A stretch of 64,000 bases of DNA. Source: JAPLDB01 sp038230515 (GTDB lineage: Bacteria > Bacteroidota > Bacteroidia > AKYH767-A > 2013-40CM-41-45). Below are positions 43,488-52,202 of the stretch, piece by piece. Where the stretch lies: positions 1 through 64,000 of the forward strand of contig JBBRND010000009.1 of the NCBI GenBank assembly GCA_038230515.1, read 5' to 3'. A program made the position numbers and the translations under genes. The notes beneath the pieces are model-generated. The model was not told the DNA's origin and ran no database searches. It was given only the letters and a program-made list of their open reading frames with translations. The stretch's first letter is position 1. Every line of letters begins with the position of its first letter.

Positions 43488-44003
43488 TTGATTTCTTCAC
43501 AACAAAGACGGCTCGGATTGCTTCGTGAAAAGCGTGCCGCGGTGCAAGGCAAGCCTGCTTCTGAAAGAGGAAAGCGCGCTTTTGTTCAGTTGCCGCCTTC
43601 TCCGGAGCAAAGACGGCTCGGATTGCTTCGTGGAAAGCGTGCCGCGGTGCAAGGCAAGCCTGCTTCTAAAAGAGGAAAGCGCGCTTTTGTTCAGTTGCCG
43701 CCTTCTCCGGAGCAAAGACGGCTGGGATTGCTTCGTGGAAAGCGTGCCGCGGTGCAAGGCAAGCCTGCTTCTGAAAGAGGAAAGCGCGCTTCTAAAAAAG
43801 GAACTGTGAAGTTTACTTCTTCTTCTCAGTATCATCTTAACATGACTGATTTGCTTGGTCAAAATGTACCGTCAACTGACGGTGCTGCTACCGAAGGCAT
43901 CAACGTGGTGGATCTTAATCTTAGCTCACTTGCAAAAGGTGTGAACATGATGACAATTTCAATTTCGGAATCAAAAACAATCATAAGAACAGTGATTCAG
44001 TAA
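43488..44003 (+). CDS. Chimeric ORF: 35-residue tandem repeats fused to a T9SS sorting domain
   Basis: 171 aa. Residues 5-106 are about three tandem repeats of 35 residues (EQRRLGLLRGKRAAVQG, then KPASERGKRAFVQLPPSP), each made of five heptads and encoded by 105 bp; residues about 107-171 are a T9SS type-A domain (YHLNMTDLLGQNVPS, LSSLAKGVNMMTISISES, TIIRTVIQ). There is no signal peptide, so it cannot be exported as it stands. A terminator follows 20 bases after the stop. Probably the 3' end of the broken gene at 42912 into which the repeat expanded. Confidence 0.55.
   Translation: MISSQQRRLGLLREKRAAVQGKPASERGKRAFVQLPPSPEQRRLGLLRGKRAAVQGKPASKRGKRAFVQLPPSPEQRRLGLLRGKRAAVQGKPASERGKRASKKGTVKFTSSSQYHLNMTDLLGQNVPSTDGAATEGINVVDLNLSSLAKGVNMMTISISESKTIIRTVIQ
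43503..43800. repeat. 105-bp tandem repeat, about 2.8 copies (5 x 21 bp)
   Basis: CAAAGACGGCT starts at 43503, 43608 and 43713, period exactly 105. Each unit splits into five 21-bp blocks with related starts (AAGCGTGCC, AAGCCTGCT, AAGCGCGCT). Copies are nearly identical, so the expansion looks recent. It is in frame with the sorting-domain ORF. Confidence 0.9.
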
Positions 44004-44024
44004 AAAATAATAATTGAATGAGCG

Positions 44025-44061
44025 GAAGGCAATTGAAAAAATTCAGTTGCCTTTCTTTTTT
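44025..44061 (+). terminator. Intrinsic terminator after the repeat-CTD ORF
   Basis: GAAGGCAATTGAA pairs with TTCAGTTGCCTTT (one G-T), followed by CTTTTTT. Confidence 0.75.
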
Positions 44062-44219
44062 GAAAAAACTTCAGGAACAAGAAAAACTTATGGTTAACGC
44101 AATATAAATTCCGGGTTAATATTTTGGAAATACTTTTTTAACGTGAATATTTTCTAAAGATTTACTGCGAAAATTGATACAAGTGTAAATTCCTTGTTAT
44201 ATTTACAAAAAACTCAAAT

Positions 44220-44546
44220 ATGAAAAAAGAGAATAAAAAGAAACTTGAACATGAACTGATGATTGCAATGGAAACTATACTCATCAGGCACAACAGCAAA
44301 GGTATTGACAAAACAAAAAAGGCAATCAAGTTAGCTAGCAAAGCAGTTGCAAAAAAATTCAACAAAGTGTTGAAAGGGCTTGAGGAGAAAAAACCAATTG
44401 CAGTAAAAGCAAAAAAGAAAACTCCTCAAAAAACAGAGGGTGCTAAGCGGGGCAGACCGAGAAAGATCACTTTAAACCCTGCTCCTGTTGATTCATTCAC
44501 ACAGCCGCTTACTTCTGTTGAAGGAATGGATCCGAATAATCAATAA
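44220..44546 (+). CDS. Lysine-rich AT-hook protein (108 aa)
   Basis: 108 aa, strongly basic. Residues 1-60 form a helical region (KKLEHELMIAMETILIRHNSK, KAIKLASKAVAKKFNKV), and residues 78-84 carry an AT-hook (KRGRPRK), the minor-groove DNA-binding motif. A probable small nucleoid protein. It is 12 bases upstream of ppk and on the same strand, so it may be in the ppk-ppx operon. The C-terminus is disordered. Confidence 0.75.
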   Translation: MKKENKKKLEHELMIAMETILIRHNSKGIDKTKKAIKLASKAVAKKFNKVLKGLEEKKPIAVKAKKKTPQKTEGAKRGRPRKITLNPAPVDSFTQPLTSVEGMDPNNQ

Positions 44547-44558
44547 CTTGCTACCGTG

Positions 44559-46682
44559 ATGAGTAAAAAAACTCCTCTGATCAATCGCGATCTGAGTTGG
44601 TTGTCTTTTAACGCCCGCGTGCTACAGGAAGCGGAAGATGAAACTGTGCCATTGATCGAGCGCATGCGTTTTCTGGGAATCTTTTCAAACAACAGGGACG
44701 AATTTTTTCGTGTTCGTGTGGCAACAATTCGGAGGATGGTGAAGTGGCCTCACAAAGGTAAACAGATGTTTGGTGAATTTCCCGATGTGCTTCTTGAAAA
44801 GCTCCAGAAGATTGTAATCAAACAGCAAAAGAAGTTTGAAAAAATTCATGAATCTATTCTTGATGCGCTGAAGAAAGAAAATATTTTTCTTGTTAATGAA
44901 AAGCAACTTTCAGAATCACATGAACAATTTGTAAAAAATTATTTTCACGATCAGGTATATCCATTTCTGGTTCCGATTATGCTGGAGTCAGCACCAAAGT
45001 TTCCGTACCTAAAAGATAAGTCCACTTATCTACTTATTAAGCTCACACAAAATGTAAGTGGCAAAAAGTGGAAGTATGCACTTATTGAATTACCAACGGA
45101 TGTGGTCTCGCGCTTTCTGGTGTTACCGGCAAGCGATCATCAACGAATGATCATTATGCTTGATGATGTAATCCGTCTTTGCCTGAATGATATTTTTTCT
45201 GTCTTCAATTATGAAAAAATAGAATCGTACACAATTAAAATTACGCGCGATTCTGAACTTGATATTGACAGCGATATTTCAAAAAGCCTGGTTGAGAAAA
45301 TTTCAAAAAGTGTGAAGATGCGGAAAAAGGGAATGCCCGTTCGCCTTGCTTACGATGAAAAAATTCCGGAGGACTTGCTCAACTTCTTATTGAAGAAAAT
45401 AAACATGAGCAAGAGCGAGTACCTCATTCCTGGAGGACGATATCACAATTTCAGGGACTTCATGAGTTTTCCTGATCTCGGAAAAAAAAATCTACGTTAC
45501 AACATTCCGCATCCCGCTGATCATCCTTTGCTGAAAGATCAAAAAAGTATTTTCAAAGTAATCCGTCAGCAGGATGTGTTGCTTGCTTATCCTTATCAAT
45601 CGTTTCATCACATTATTGATCTGCTACGCGAAGCATCCATTGATCCGAAAGTAGAGTCAATCAAAATAACTTTGTACCGCGCAGCAGTTAATTCCGGAAT
45701 CGTGAATGCGCTTATCAACGCTGTGAAGAATGGTAAACAGGTTACAGCAGTGGTTGAATTGCAGGCACGCTTTGATGAAGAAGCAAATATTGCGTTTGCA
45801 AACAGATTACAAGAAGAAGGTGCACACGTTATCTTCGGGGTACCCGGGTTAAAAGTCCATTCAAAACTTTTTTTGATCTCCAGAAAAGAAGAAGGCAAAA
45901 CGGTTCACTATGCGCATCTCGGCACCGGAAATTTTAATGAGCAGACAGCTAAAGTTTATTGCGATCATTCGCTACTTACAAGCAATAAGAAACTTACGGA
46001 AGAGGTTGTAAAACTTTTCAGTTTTTACCAGGATAATTTTAAAGCCGGAACTTATAAACGCCTGATGGTTTCTCCCTTCACCATGCGTAAAAGATTTATT
46101 CAACTCATAAATCAGGAAATAAAAAATGCAGAAGAGGGAAAACCGGCATGGATGGTTATAAAGATGAACAGTTTGGTGGATACTGAAATGATCAAAAAAC
46201 TTTATCACGCCAGCAAGTCCGGAGTAAAAATAAAAATGATTGTCCGTGGAATATGTTCGCTTGTTACAGAGTTGAAAGAACACAGTGAAAATATTGAGGT
46301 GATTAGCATTGTAGATAAATTTCTTGAGCACAGTCGCATTTTTGTTTTTGCAAATAACGGTGATGAAAAATATTTTATTTCCTCTGCTGACTGGATGTAC
46401 CGCAATCTTGATCATCGGAGTGAAGTTGCGATTCCGATTTATGATAAGGAGTTGCAAAAGCAGTTGATGACTTATTTGCAAATTCAGCTTAATGATAATT
46501 GTAAAGCAAGAGTAATAAATCAGGCACAGGATAATGCATTTCGAAAACACAACAACGGGCTAACTGTCCGCTCTCAAGACGACATTTCTAAATGGCTCAC
46601 CGGAAAGCTTAACCCGGAAAAAATAATTTCTGCTGCGCAAGTGCAAAAAGAATTGACCACAGTTCTTAACATTGTGCTCTGA
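44559..46682 (+). CDS. ppk1: Polyphosphate kinase 1
   Basis: 707 aa. Transfers the gamma-phosphate of ATP to a growing polyphosphate chain via a phosphohistidine, cytosolic/membrane-associated. N-terminal domain with RDLSWLSFNARVLQEA; middle head domain; catalytic core with the phospho-His453 in YAHLGTGNFNEQT, and a second conserved region SSADWMYRNLDHRSEVAIP. Start at the ATG 44559 rather than the GTG one codon earlier. ppx follows 27 bases later, the usual pairing for polyphosphate turnover. Confidence 0.95.
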   Translation: MSKKTPLINRDLSWLSFNARVLQEAEDETVPLIERMRFLGIFSNNRDEFFRVRVATIRRMVKWPHKGKQMFGEFPDVLLEKLQKIVIKQQKKFEKIHESILDALKKENIFLVNEKQLSESHEQFVKNYFHDQVYPFLVPIMLESAPKFPYLKDKSTYLLIKLTQNVSGKKWKYALIELPTDVVSRFLVLPASDHQRMIIMLDDVIRLCLNDIFSVFNYEKIESYTIKITRDSELDIDSDISKSLVEKISKSVKMRKKGMPVRLAYDEKIPEDLLNFLLKKINMSKSEYLIPGGRYHNFRDFMSFPDLGKKNLRYNIPHPADHPLLKDQKSIFKVIRQQDVLLAYPYQSFHHIIDLLREASIDPKVESIKITLYRAAVNSGIVNALINAVKNGKQVTAVVELQARFDEEANIAFANRLQEEGAHVIFGVPGLKVHSKLFLISRKEEGKTVHYAHLGTGNFNEQTAKVYCDHSLLTSNKKLTEEVVKLFSFYQDNFKAGTYKRLMVSPFTMRKRFIQLINQEIKNAEEGKPAWMVIKMNSLVDTEMIKKLYHASKSGVKIKMIVRGICSLVTELKEHSENIEVISIVDKFLEHSRIFVFANNGDEKYFISSADWMYRNLDHRSEVAIPIYDKELQKQLMTYLQIQLNDNCKARVINQAQDNAFRKHNNGLTVRSQDDISKWLTGKLNPEKIISAAQVQKELTTVLNIVL

Positions 46683-46709
46683 AAAAGTTTTATAAACTTA
46701 ACATTCAAA

Positions 46710-47648
46710 ATGCAGGAGTCAGCTTCATCTTTGAGCAGCGATCAACCCGCTCAAAATCTTTTGCGTTACGCTGCTGTTGATATCGGTTCCAATGCTGTTC
46801 GTCTTCTTCTCTGCAATGCAGTGCAGGAACATGGGGAAACTCATTTCAAGAAATCAGAGCTGGTACGTATTCCCCTTCGTCTTGGTGAAGATGTTTTTCA
46901 AACAGGACGTATTTCTTCAAGACGTGCTTCGCGTTTTATTAAAACAATGCATGCCTTCAAACTGCTCATTGATGTGTTTGATCCGGTTGCTTATCGTGCC
47001 TGTGCTACAGCTTCTTTACGCGAAGCAATAAATGGAGAAGAGATTATAAAGCAGATAAAAAGTGAATGTGGATTAAAGATCGAAATTATTTCCGGAAAAA
47101 CGGAAGCCGATCTTATTTTTTCCAATCATGTGGAAGAGCATCTTGACAAAAGTAAAAGCTATCTCTACATTGATGTGGGTGGAGGAAGTACCGAGGTTAC
47201 TCTCTTTCATAAAGAGCAATGTTTGTTTTCCCAGTCATTCGACATCGGCACCATTCGTTGGCTGAAGGGACAGGTAACGAAAGAAAAATGGTACGGCTTC
47301 AAAGATAAGATTCGGGAAATAACAAATAATTACCGCTCACTTACTGCAATCGGGTCCGGTGGAAACATCAATAAGATTTTTAAAATGCTTGACCGAAAAG
47401 ACAAGCCCGTTCCGTTTGTAAAATTGAAAGAACTGTACGATGAATTAAAAATACACACGATTGCTGAACGAATGGAACTCTGGCAACTTAATCCTGACCG
47501 TGCAGATGTAATTGTTCCTGCAGCAAAAATTTTTCTCGGCACTATGAAAGCAGCACAGATCGAAGAGATTATTGTCCCACAGATCGGACTCTCTGACGGA
47601 ATCATTCACCAGTTGCATGAAGAGTACAAGCAGGGAATGGTGGCTTAG
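46710..47648 (+). CDS. Exopolyphosphatase (Ppx/GppA family)
   Basis: 312 aa. Actin-like ATPase fold: first phosphate loop AAVDIGSNAVRLLL, second DVGGGSTEVTLF, and GSGGNINKIF. It hydrolyses terminal phosphates of polyphosphate or pppGpp; this short two-domain form (about 300 aa) is common in Bacteroidota and cannot be resolved into Ppx or GppA by sequence alone. It is in operon with ppk1. Confidence 0.92.
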   Translation: MQESASSLSSDQPAQNLLRYAAVDIGSNAVRLLLCNAVQEHGETHFKKSELVRIPLRLGEDVFQTGRISSRRASRFIKTMHAFKLLIDVFDPVAYRACATASLREAINGEEIIKQIKSECGLKIEIISGKTEADLIFSNHVEEHLDKSKSYLYIDVGGGSTEVTLFHKEQCLFSQSFDIGTIRWLKGQVTKEKWYGFKDKIREITNNYRSLTAIGSGGNINKIFKMLDRKDKPVPFVKLKELYDELKIHTIAERMELWQLNPDRADVIVPAAKIFLGTMKAAQIEEIIVPQIGLSDGIIHQLHEEYKQGMVA

Positions 47649-47740
47649 TGGAAGTCAGAAATGGGTTGTTGTTATTTTTCTATTTACATCAAATTCAAAT
47701 TTCATTTCCGAAAACTTAACACAAACTTAATGTGATAGAA

Positions 47741-47771
47741 TTGGGTTGAAGTTCCATTTGCTTTAAGTTTA
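47741..47771 (+). promoter_or_regulatory. Candidate Bacteroidota promoter
   Basis: TTG at 47741-47743, a 20-base spacer, then TAAGTTTA at 47764-47771 (one mismatch in TAnnTTTG). 28 bases before the ATG at 47799. Confidence 0.4.
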
Positions 47772-47798
47772 CGGTTTCAAACTTAATCTCTACTGCAA

Positions 47799-48011
47799 AT
47801 GAAAAATGAAGCCGACACTTTGATTTGGGATAAACTTAAATCCTCTGCACTTTTCAGAATGAGCGGAACTGCTTTCAATCTAATTAAAGAAGGAAAAGAT
47901 AAACAGGCGCGTCTTGAATTCCCGCTTGAATATTACCTCATCAAAAAATATCTTCCGAGTTCTCTCGATGAGTTGACTTCTCTTTTGAGTAGAAAATTAA
48001 AAGTATTCTGA
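47799..48011 (+). CDS. Small hypothetical protein (70 aa)
   Basis: 70 aa, soluble, with a compact pattern (MKNEADTLIWDKLKSSALF; FPLEYYLIKKYLPSSLDELT). Not recognised. A promoter-like element lies just upstream, which makes it a likelier gene than most frames of this length. The following 235 bases to the next gene show nothing. Confidence 0.5.
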   Translation: MKNEADTLIWDKLKSSALFRMSGTAFNLIKEGKDKQARLEFPLEYYLIKKYLPSSLDELTSLLSRKLKVF

Positions 48012-48246
48012 TTTTTCAGTAAGAACGAGAGTAGTAAGAGATCAGGTTTAAAAAAGCAGTGATTGATTTTGCTGCTGAATATTCTGCTCAACAGACTATA
48101 TCCTCACCAGAAACGTTATTTCACGAAAAGAGGGCGGGCGAATGTGTGAATGATGTAACTCTTTTCTAAAGTTGTGTAACTTTTTCGGTATCATACGACT
48201 CACCTTTGTCGCGTAATAATTCAGTTACAAACTAAATACAAACAAA

Positions 48247-49050
48247 GTGAAAAACAAATCAATCAATCTTATTCTCGCAGGAACAATGTTTCTTGGAGTA
48301 GTAATGACAAGTTGCGAAAAAGATCCGATTACTCCTGCAGACGATTCGAGCGCAGCAGTTTCATTAGAAAATCAAAGACTGCAATCTTTACTACTGTCAA
48401 TTCCAACAGTTAATCTCGGGCTTGCGGGTAGATTCGAGATACTTTCTAAAACAGGAGTTACCGATGTATATCCTTCTCCAATTACAGGTGATGTTGGTTC
48501 AAGTCCTATTACAGGGGCTGCAATTCTCGTAACTTGTGCAGAAGTGACCGGTACTATTTATTCCGTAAATGCTGCGGGACCATTGCCATGCAGGGTTACC
48601 AATGCAAGCAGGTTAACAACAGCAGTTAGCAATATGCAAACTGCCTATACAGATGCTGCCGGACGCACCAATCCGAATTTCTTAAACTTAGGTGCCGGAA
48701 ATATTGGTGGAAGAACGCTTACAGCGGGCTTATATAAATGGACAACAAACGTTATCATCCCAACAACGATCACTATTTCAGGAAGCTCAACAGATGTGTG
48801 GATATTCCAGGTTTCAGGAACACTGAATATGAGTTCAGGTGTGAATGTAATATTACAGGGAGGCGCACGCGCTAAGAATATTTTCTGGCAAACAACAGGA
48901 GCGGTATCTTTAGGGACCACAAGTCATTTTGAAGGAAACATTTTAAGTCATACTGCTATTCATTTGCTTACAGGAGCATCAATAAACGGGCGCTTGCTTG
49001 CACAAACTGCAGTAACGCTGCAAAAGAACACGGTTAATAAACCACAATAA
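48247..49050 (+). CDS. DUF3494 ice-binding lipoprotein
   Basis: 267 aa starting at a GTG. Lipoprotein signal peptide with Cys in the lipobox MTSC, then an ice-binding beta-solenoid across about 50-260. Family hallmarks: VNLGLAGRFEILSKTGVTDV, the capping A-x-x-x-T helix, NLGAGNIGGRTLTAGLYKWTT, and IFQVSGTLNMSSGVNVIL with repeated Thr/Ser on one face. The family binds ice and inhibits recrystallisation. As a lipoprotein it would sit on an outer-membrane leaflet. The habitat may be cold, but the family also occurs in mesophiles. Confidence 0.9.
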   Translation: MKNKSINLILAGTMFLGVVMTSCEKDPITPADDSSAAVSLENQRLQSLLLSIPTVNLGLAGRFEILSKTGVTDVYPSPITGDVGSSPITGAAILVTCAEVTGTIYSVNAAGPLPCRVTNASRLTTAVSNMQTAYTDAAGRTNPNFLNLGAGNIGGRTLTAGLYKWTTNVIIPTTITISGSSTDVWIFQVSGTLNMSSGVNVILQGGARAKNIFWQTTGAVSLGTTSHFEGNILSHTAIHLLTGASINGRLLAQTAVTLQKNTVNKPQ

Positions 49051-49070
49051 ATTAAAAAGATAAATGATCA

Positions 49071-49102
49071 AGAGGCCGGTTCCGTAAGGAGCCGGTCTTT
49101 TT
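49071..49102 (+). terminator. Intrinsic terminator after the ice-binding gene
   Basis: AGGCCGGTTCC pairs with GGAGCCGGTCT around a 4-base loop, followed by a T6 run. Confidence 0.85.
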
Positions 49103-49218
49103 TATTTCCTCATCTGGATGATGATATTAGGGGTGATGAAATAGTGCATCCGCGCTTTGTTCGGAATATCGGATGTAGTTGACAGTTGGTGAAGCCCCGG
49201 ACGGAAAAGGTGAAGAAC

Positions 49219-51006
49219 TCAATCCAACTTGAGCACAGCAAGAAATGCTTCCTGCGGAATCTCTACGTTGCCTACCTGGCGCATGCGTTTCTTTCCTTCT
49301 TTTTGTTTCTCTAAAAGTTTCCGTTTGCGGGAAATGTCGCCTCCGTAACATTTTGCGGTTACATCTTTGCGGAGTGCCTTCACTGTTTCGCGTGCAATAA
49401 TTTTTGAGCCGATGCTTGCCTGTATTATGATTTCGAATTGCTGGCGCGTCATGAGTTCTTTCAGCTTCTCACACATCTTTCTTCCGAATTCCTGTGCATG
49501 ACTGCGGTGCACGAGCGCGCTGAGTGCATCCACGGGTTCTGAGTTGAGCCTGATGTCGAGTTTTACGAGATCGCTTTCGCGGTAAGCGAGCGGATGATAA
49601 TCAAACGAAGCATATCCTTTTGAAATGCTTTTGAGCTTGTCGTAAAAATCGAAAACAATTTCAGCGAGGGGCATGTCGAATTGCAACTCCACGCGATCGG
49701 TAGTGAGGTAATGTTGCCCAATGATGTTGCCGCGCTTGCCGATGCACAACGTCATGATAGAGCCGATGAATTCACTCTTGGTGATGATCTGCGCTTTGAT
49801 GTACGGCTCTTCAATGCGCGCGATGTAGTTGGGTTCGGGCAGTTCGCTCGGGTTGTGAATTTCTTTTACTTCTCCGCTGGTGAGGTGGGCTGTATAATTT
49901 ACGTTCGGCACGGTGGTAATTACCGTCATGTTGAACTCGCGTTCCAAACGTTCCTGAATGATTTCCATGTGCAGCAGTCCGAGAAAGCCGCAGCGAAAAC
50001 CGAAGCCAAGTGCTGCCGATGCTTCCGGAATAAACACGAGTGATGCATCGTTAAGCTGCAGTTTTTCTATTGACTTACGGAGTTCTTCGTACTCATCGGT
50101 ATCAACGGGATAAATACCAGCCCATACCATTGGCTTTACATCTTCGAACCCTTTGATGGCTATATCGCACGGGCGATCCACATGCGTGATGGTATCTCCC
50201 ACTTTTACTTCTTTCGCTTCCTTGATGCCGCTGATGATGTAGCCAACATCCCCAGTTTTCACAATCTTCTGCGGTGCTTTCAAGAGTTTAAGCACGCCAA
50301 TTTCATCTGCATTGTATTCCTTTCCTGTGTTCACAAATTTTACGTGATCGCCTGAACGGATTTCTCCATCCATTACTCTATAATACGCAATGATGCCCCG
50401 GAACTGGTTGAACACACTGTCGAAGATCAATGCTTTGAACGGGGCTTCAGGATTTCCTTTGGGTGCAGGAACTCTTTTGATGATGGCTTCCAGAATATCA
50501 TAAATGCCGATACCGCTCTTTGCACTTGCAGGAATAATTCCTTCGCGATCGCAACCGACAAGATCAACGATTTGATCTTTTACTACTTCAGGATTGGCGC
50601 TGTCGAGATCAATTTTATTGAGGACGGGAATAATTTCCAGTCCATGTTCAACAGCCAGGTAAAGATTGCTGATGGTTTGCGCCTGTATGCCTTGTGCCGC
50701 ATCAACAACTAGCAACGCACCTTCACATGCTGCTATGGCGCGCGATACTTCATAGGAAAAATCAACGTGACCGGGAGTGTCAATGAGATTGAGAGTGTAT
50801 TTTTCTCCATGCAACTCATACTGCATTTGTATTGCGTGGCTCTTGATGGTGATACCGCGTTCGCGTTCAATGTCCATATCATCGAGCACCTGTGCCTGCA
50901 TTGCTTTTCCGGCAACGGTGCCGGTATATTCAAGCAAGCGATCAGCAAGCGTGCTTTTTCCGTGGTCAATATGAGCGATGATGCAAAAATTTCTAATGTT
51001 CTTCAT
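49219..51006 (-). CDS. lepA: Elongation factor 4 (back-translocase)
   Basis: 595 aa translational GTPase that acts on stalled ribosomes. G1 loop at 11-19 (AHIDHGKST), G3 DTPGH, G4 NKID, followed by the domains II-III, V and the LepA-specific C-terminal domain (YASFDYHPLAYRESDLVKLD, KLLEKQKEGKKRMRQ). Full length. Monocistronic; the promoter region carries short ATTCG/AACGA repeats. Confidence 0.96.
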   Translation of the reverse strand: MKNIRNFCIIAHIDHGKSTLADRLLEYTGTVAGKAMQAQVLDDMDIERERGITIKSHAIQMQYELHGEKYTLNLIDTPGHVDFSYEVSRAIAACEGALLVVDAAQGIQAQTISNLYLAVEHGLEIIPVLNKIDLDSANPEVVKDQIVDLVGCDREGIIPASAKSGIGIYDILEAIIKRVPAPKGNPEAPFKALIFDSVFNQFRGIIAYYRVMDGEIRSGDHVKFVNTGKEYNADEIGVLKLLKAPQKIVKTGDVGYIISGIKEAKEVKVGDTITHVDRPCDIAIKGFEDVKPMVWAGIYPVDTDEYEELRKSIEKLQLNDASLVFIPEASAALGFGFRCGFLGLLHMEIIQERLEREFNMTVITTVPNVNYTAHLTSGEVKEIHNPSELPEPNYIARIEEPYIKAQIITKSEFIGSIMTLCIGKRGNIIGQHYLTTDRVELQFDMPLAEIVFDFYDKLKSISKGYASFDYHPLAYRESDLVKLDIRLNSEPVDALSALVHRSHAQEFGRKMCEKLKELMTRQQFEIIIQASIGSKIIARETVKALRKDVTAKCYGGDISRKRKLLEKQKEGKKRMRQVGNVEIPQEAFLAVLKLD

Positions 51007-51075
51007 GGGTACGAATAACGAATGATTACGAATTTACGAGTAAGAAGCGTTATCCGTTAATCGTTATCAGTTATA
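51003..51075. repeat. ATTCG/AACGA-type intergenic repeat
   Basis: Upstream of lepA: ACGAATAACGAATGATTACGAA and then CGTTATCCGTTAATCGTTATC, the second partly the reverse complement of the first, so the stretch can fold. Belongs to the same loose family as 1632-1690, 55640-55675 and 60030-60073. Confidence 0.5.
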
Positions 51076-51203
51076 CGGAACAGCCGAAGTAGTTGAGAGT
51101 TTGAACGAAGCTATTGCAAACTGCCTACTTATTTTTAAAGGGCTGCAAAGCTACACTTTTAGAGGGAAGGAGGAAATGTTTGAGAAGAAGAAACTAATAA
51201 AAA

Positions 51204-52052
51204 TCAGTGTAGGAGAACTGATAAACCCAAGTTGAGTCGCGGAATCATAATCAATCCTTGGTTCCGGCTTCCGGCAATTGCATTCACAAATTTAATATTA
51301 GGTCCCAGTATAACTGTGCGACCGATTGCCCATGTTTTTGCAACGGAAATTCTTATTCCCACTCCTGAAAGCCGTAACGCCTCGGGTGACTGTGCGCCTG
51401 CACGTATTGACCAGTCAAAACGTGTATATCCGAGTCCTGCTGAGAGAATAAAAAAGTGTTTGAACTTTTTTGAATCACGGAATAACAGGAACTCAGGACC
51501 GATGTACAACATGCCCAGCGCCATTTTTATATTCACGTAATGAATAATACTTCCCGTTGCATCTCTTAGTTCAAGCTTTTCAGCAAAAGCGCTGTTATGA
51601 TTTCCATCAATTACAATTCCGATAAAGGAATGCGGGCGAAGCCGATAATGGAAGGAAACATTGTAGGAAAATCCTACACTGAGTTGCCTCAGAAAATCTT
51701 TCTCTGAAGATGTTGCGTTGCTGTCAGGTATAAATGGTGTGTAAGAAATCTGCGCTCCGCCCTGAAGCATGAATGCGTTTGCCATCACATCCTGCGCCCG
51801 CTGGTTCATCATGGCAGTACTGCGATCCACTTTGTATAGATTCATTCTTGATTCGGTAATTCTTTTCTTATTGATACCGCGTACAAAATATTTCCCGTAG
51901 TAACTGCTGTCCACATAAAACATGTAGCGCTTGGTGGTGTAGATTACTTTTTTGTTGAGCGTATCTCCGAATTGAGTTATGATTACATCCTGCGCCTCTG
52001 CAAACGATGCGATGAAAAGAAAGAAAAAAAGAAGCAGATATCGGAACTTCAT
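51204..52052 (-). CDS. Outer-membrane beta-barrel protein (hypothetical)
   Basis: 282 aa from the ATG at 52052 (signal peptide LLLFFFLFIASFAEAQ). Residues 20-60 resemble the N-terminal piece of the protein at 62262 (DVIITQFGDTLNKKVIYTTKR; compare DKILLINGKVIEVKSVDVIG), a small beta module seen in several Bacteroidota envelope proteins. The rest is a beta-rich barrel-like domain (FNVSFHYRLRPHSFIGIVID-like strands, VILGPNIKFVNAI). Function unknown. Confidence 0.65.
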   Translation of the reverse strand: MKFRYLLLFFFLFIASFAEAQDVIITQFGDTLNKKVIYTTKRYMFYVDSSYYGKYFVRGINKKRITESRMNLYKVDRSTAMMNQRAQDVMANAFMLQGGAQISYTPFIPDSNATSSEKDFLRQLSVGFSYNVSFHYRLRPHSFIGIVIDGNHNSAFAEKLELRDATGSIIHYVNIKMALGMLYIGPEFLLFRDSKKFKHFFILSAGLGYTRFDWSIRAGAQSPEALRLSGVGIRISVAKTWAIGRTVILGPNIKFVNAIAGSRNQGLIMIPRLNLGLSVLLH

Positions 52053-52202
52053 GGAGCGCAAAGCTAAGAGAAAATGGAATGATATAGTTTGGTGAAAATT
52101 CAAAATAGGCAATGACATTTTAATCACCACTTTCGCACGTCATAAATCTTCTTTATCTTTATCCTTCAAATATTTCTTCCAACACCTACTTAATCATCTT
52201 CA

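Noticed and set aside
43497..43862. Minus-strand ORF in the 105-bp repeats
   Set aside because: Mirror of the repeat; the plus-strand frame continues into a recognisable T9SS domain, which is the better reading.
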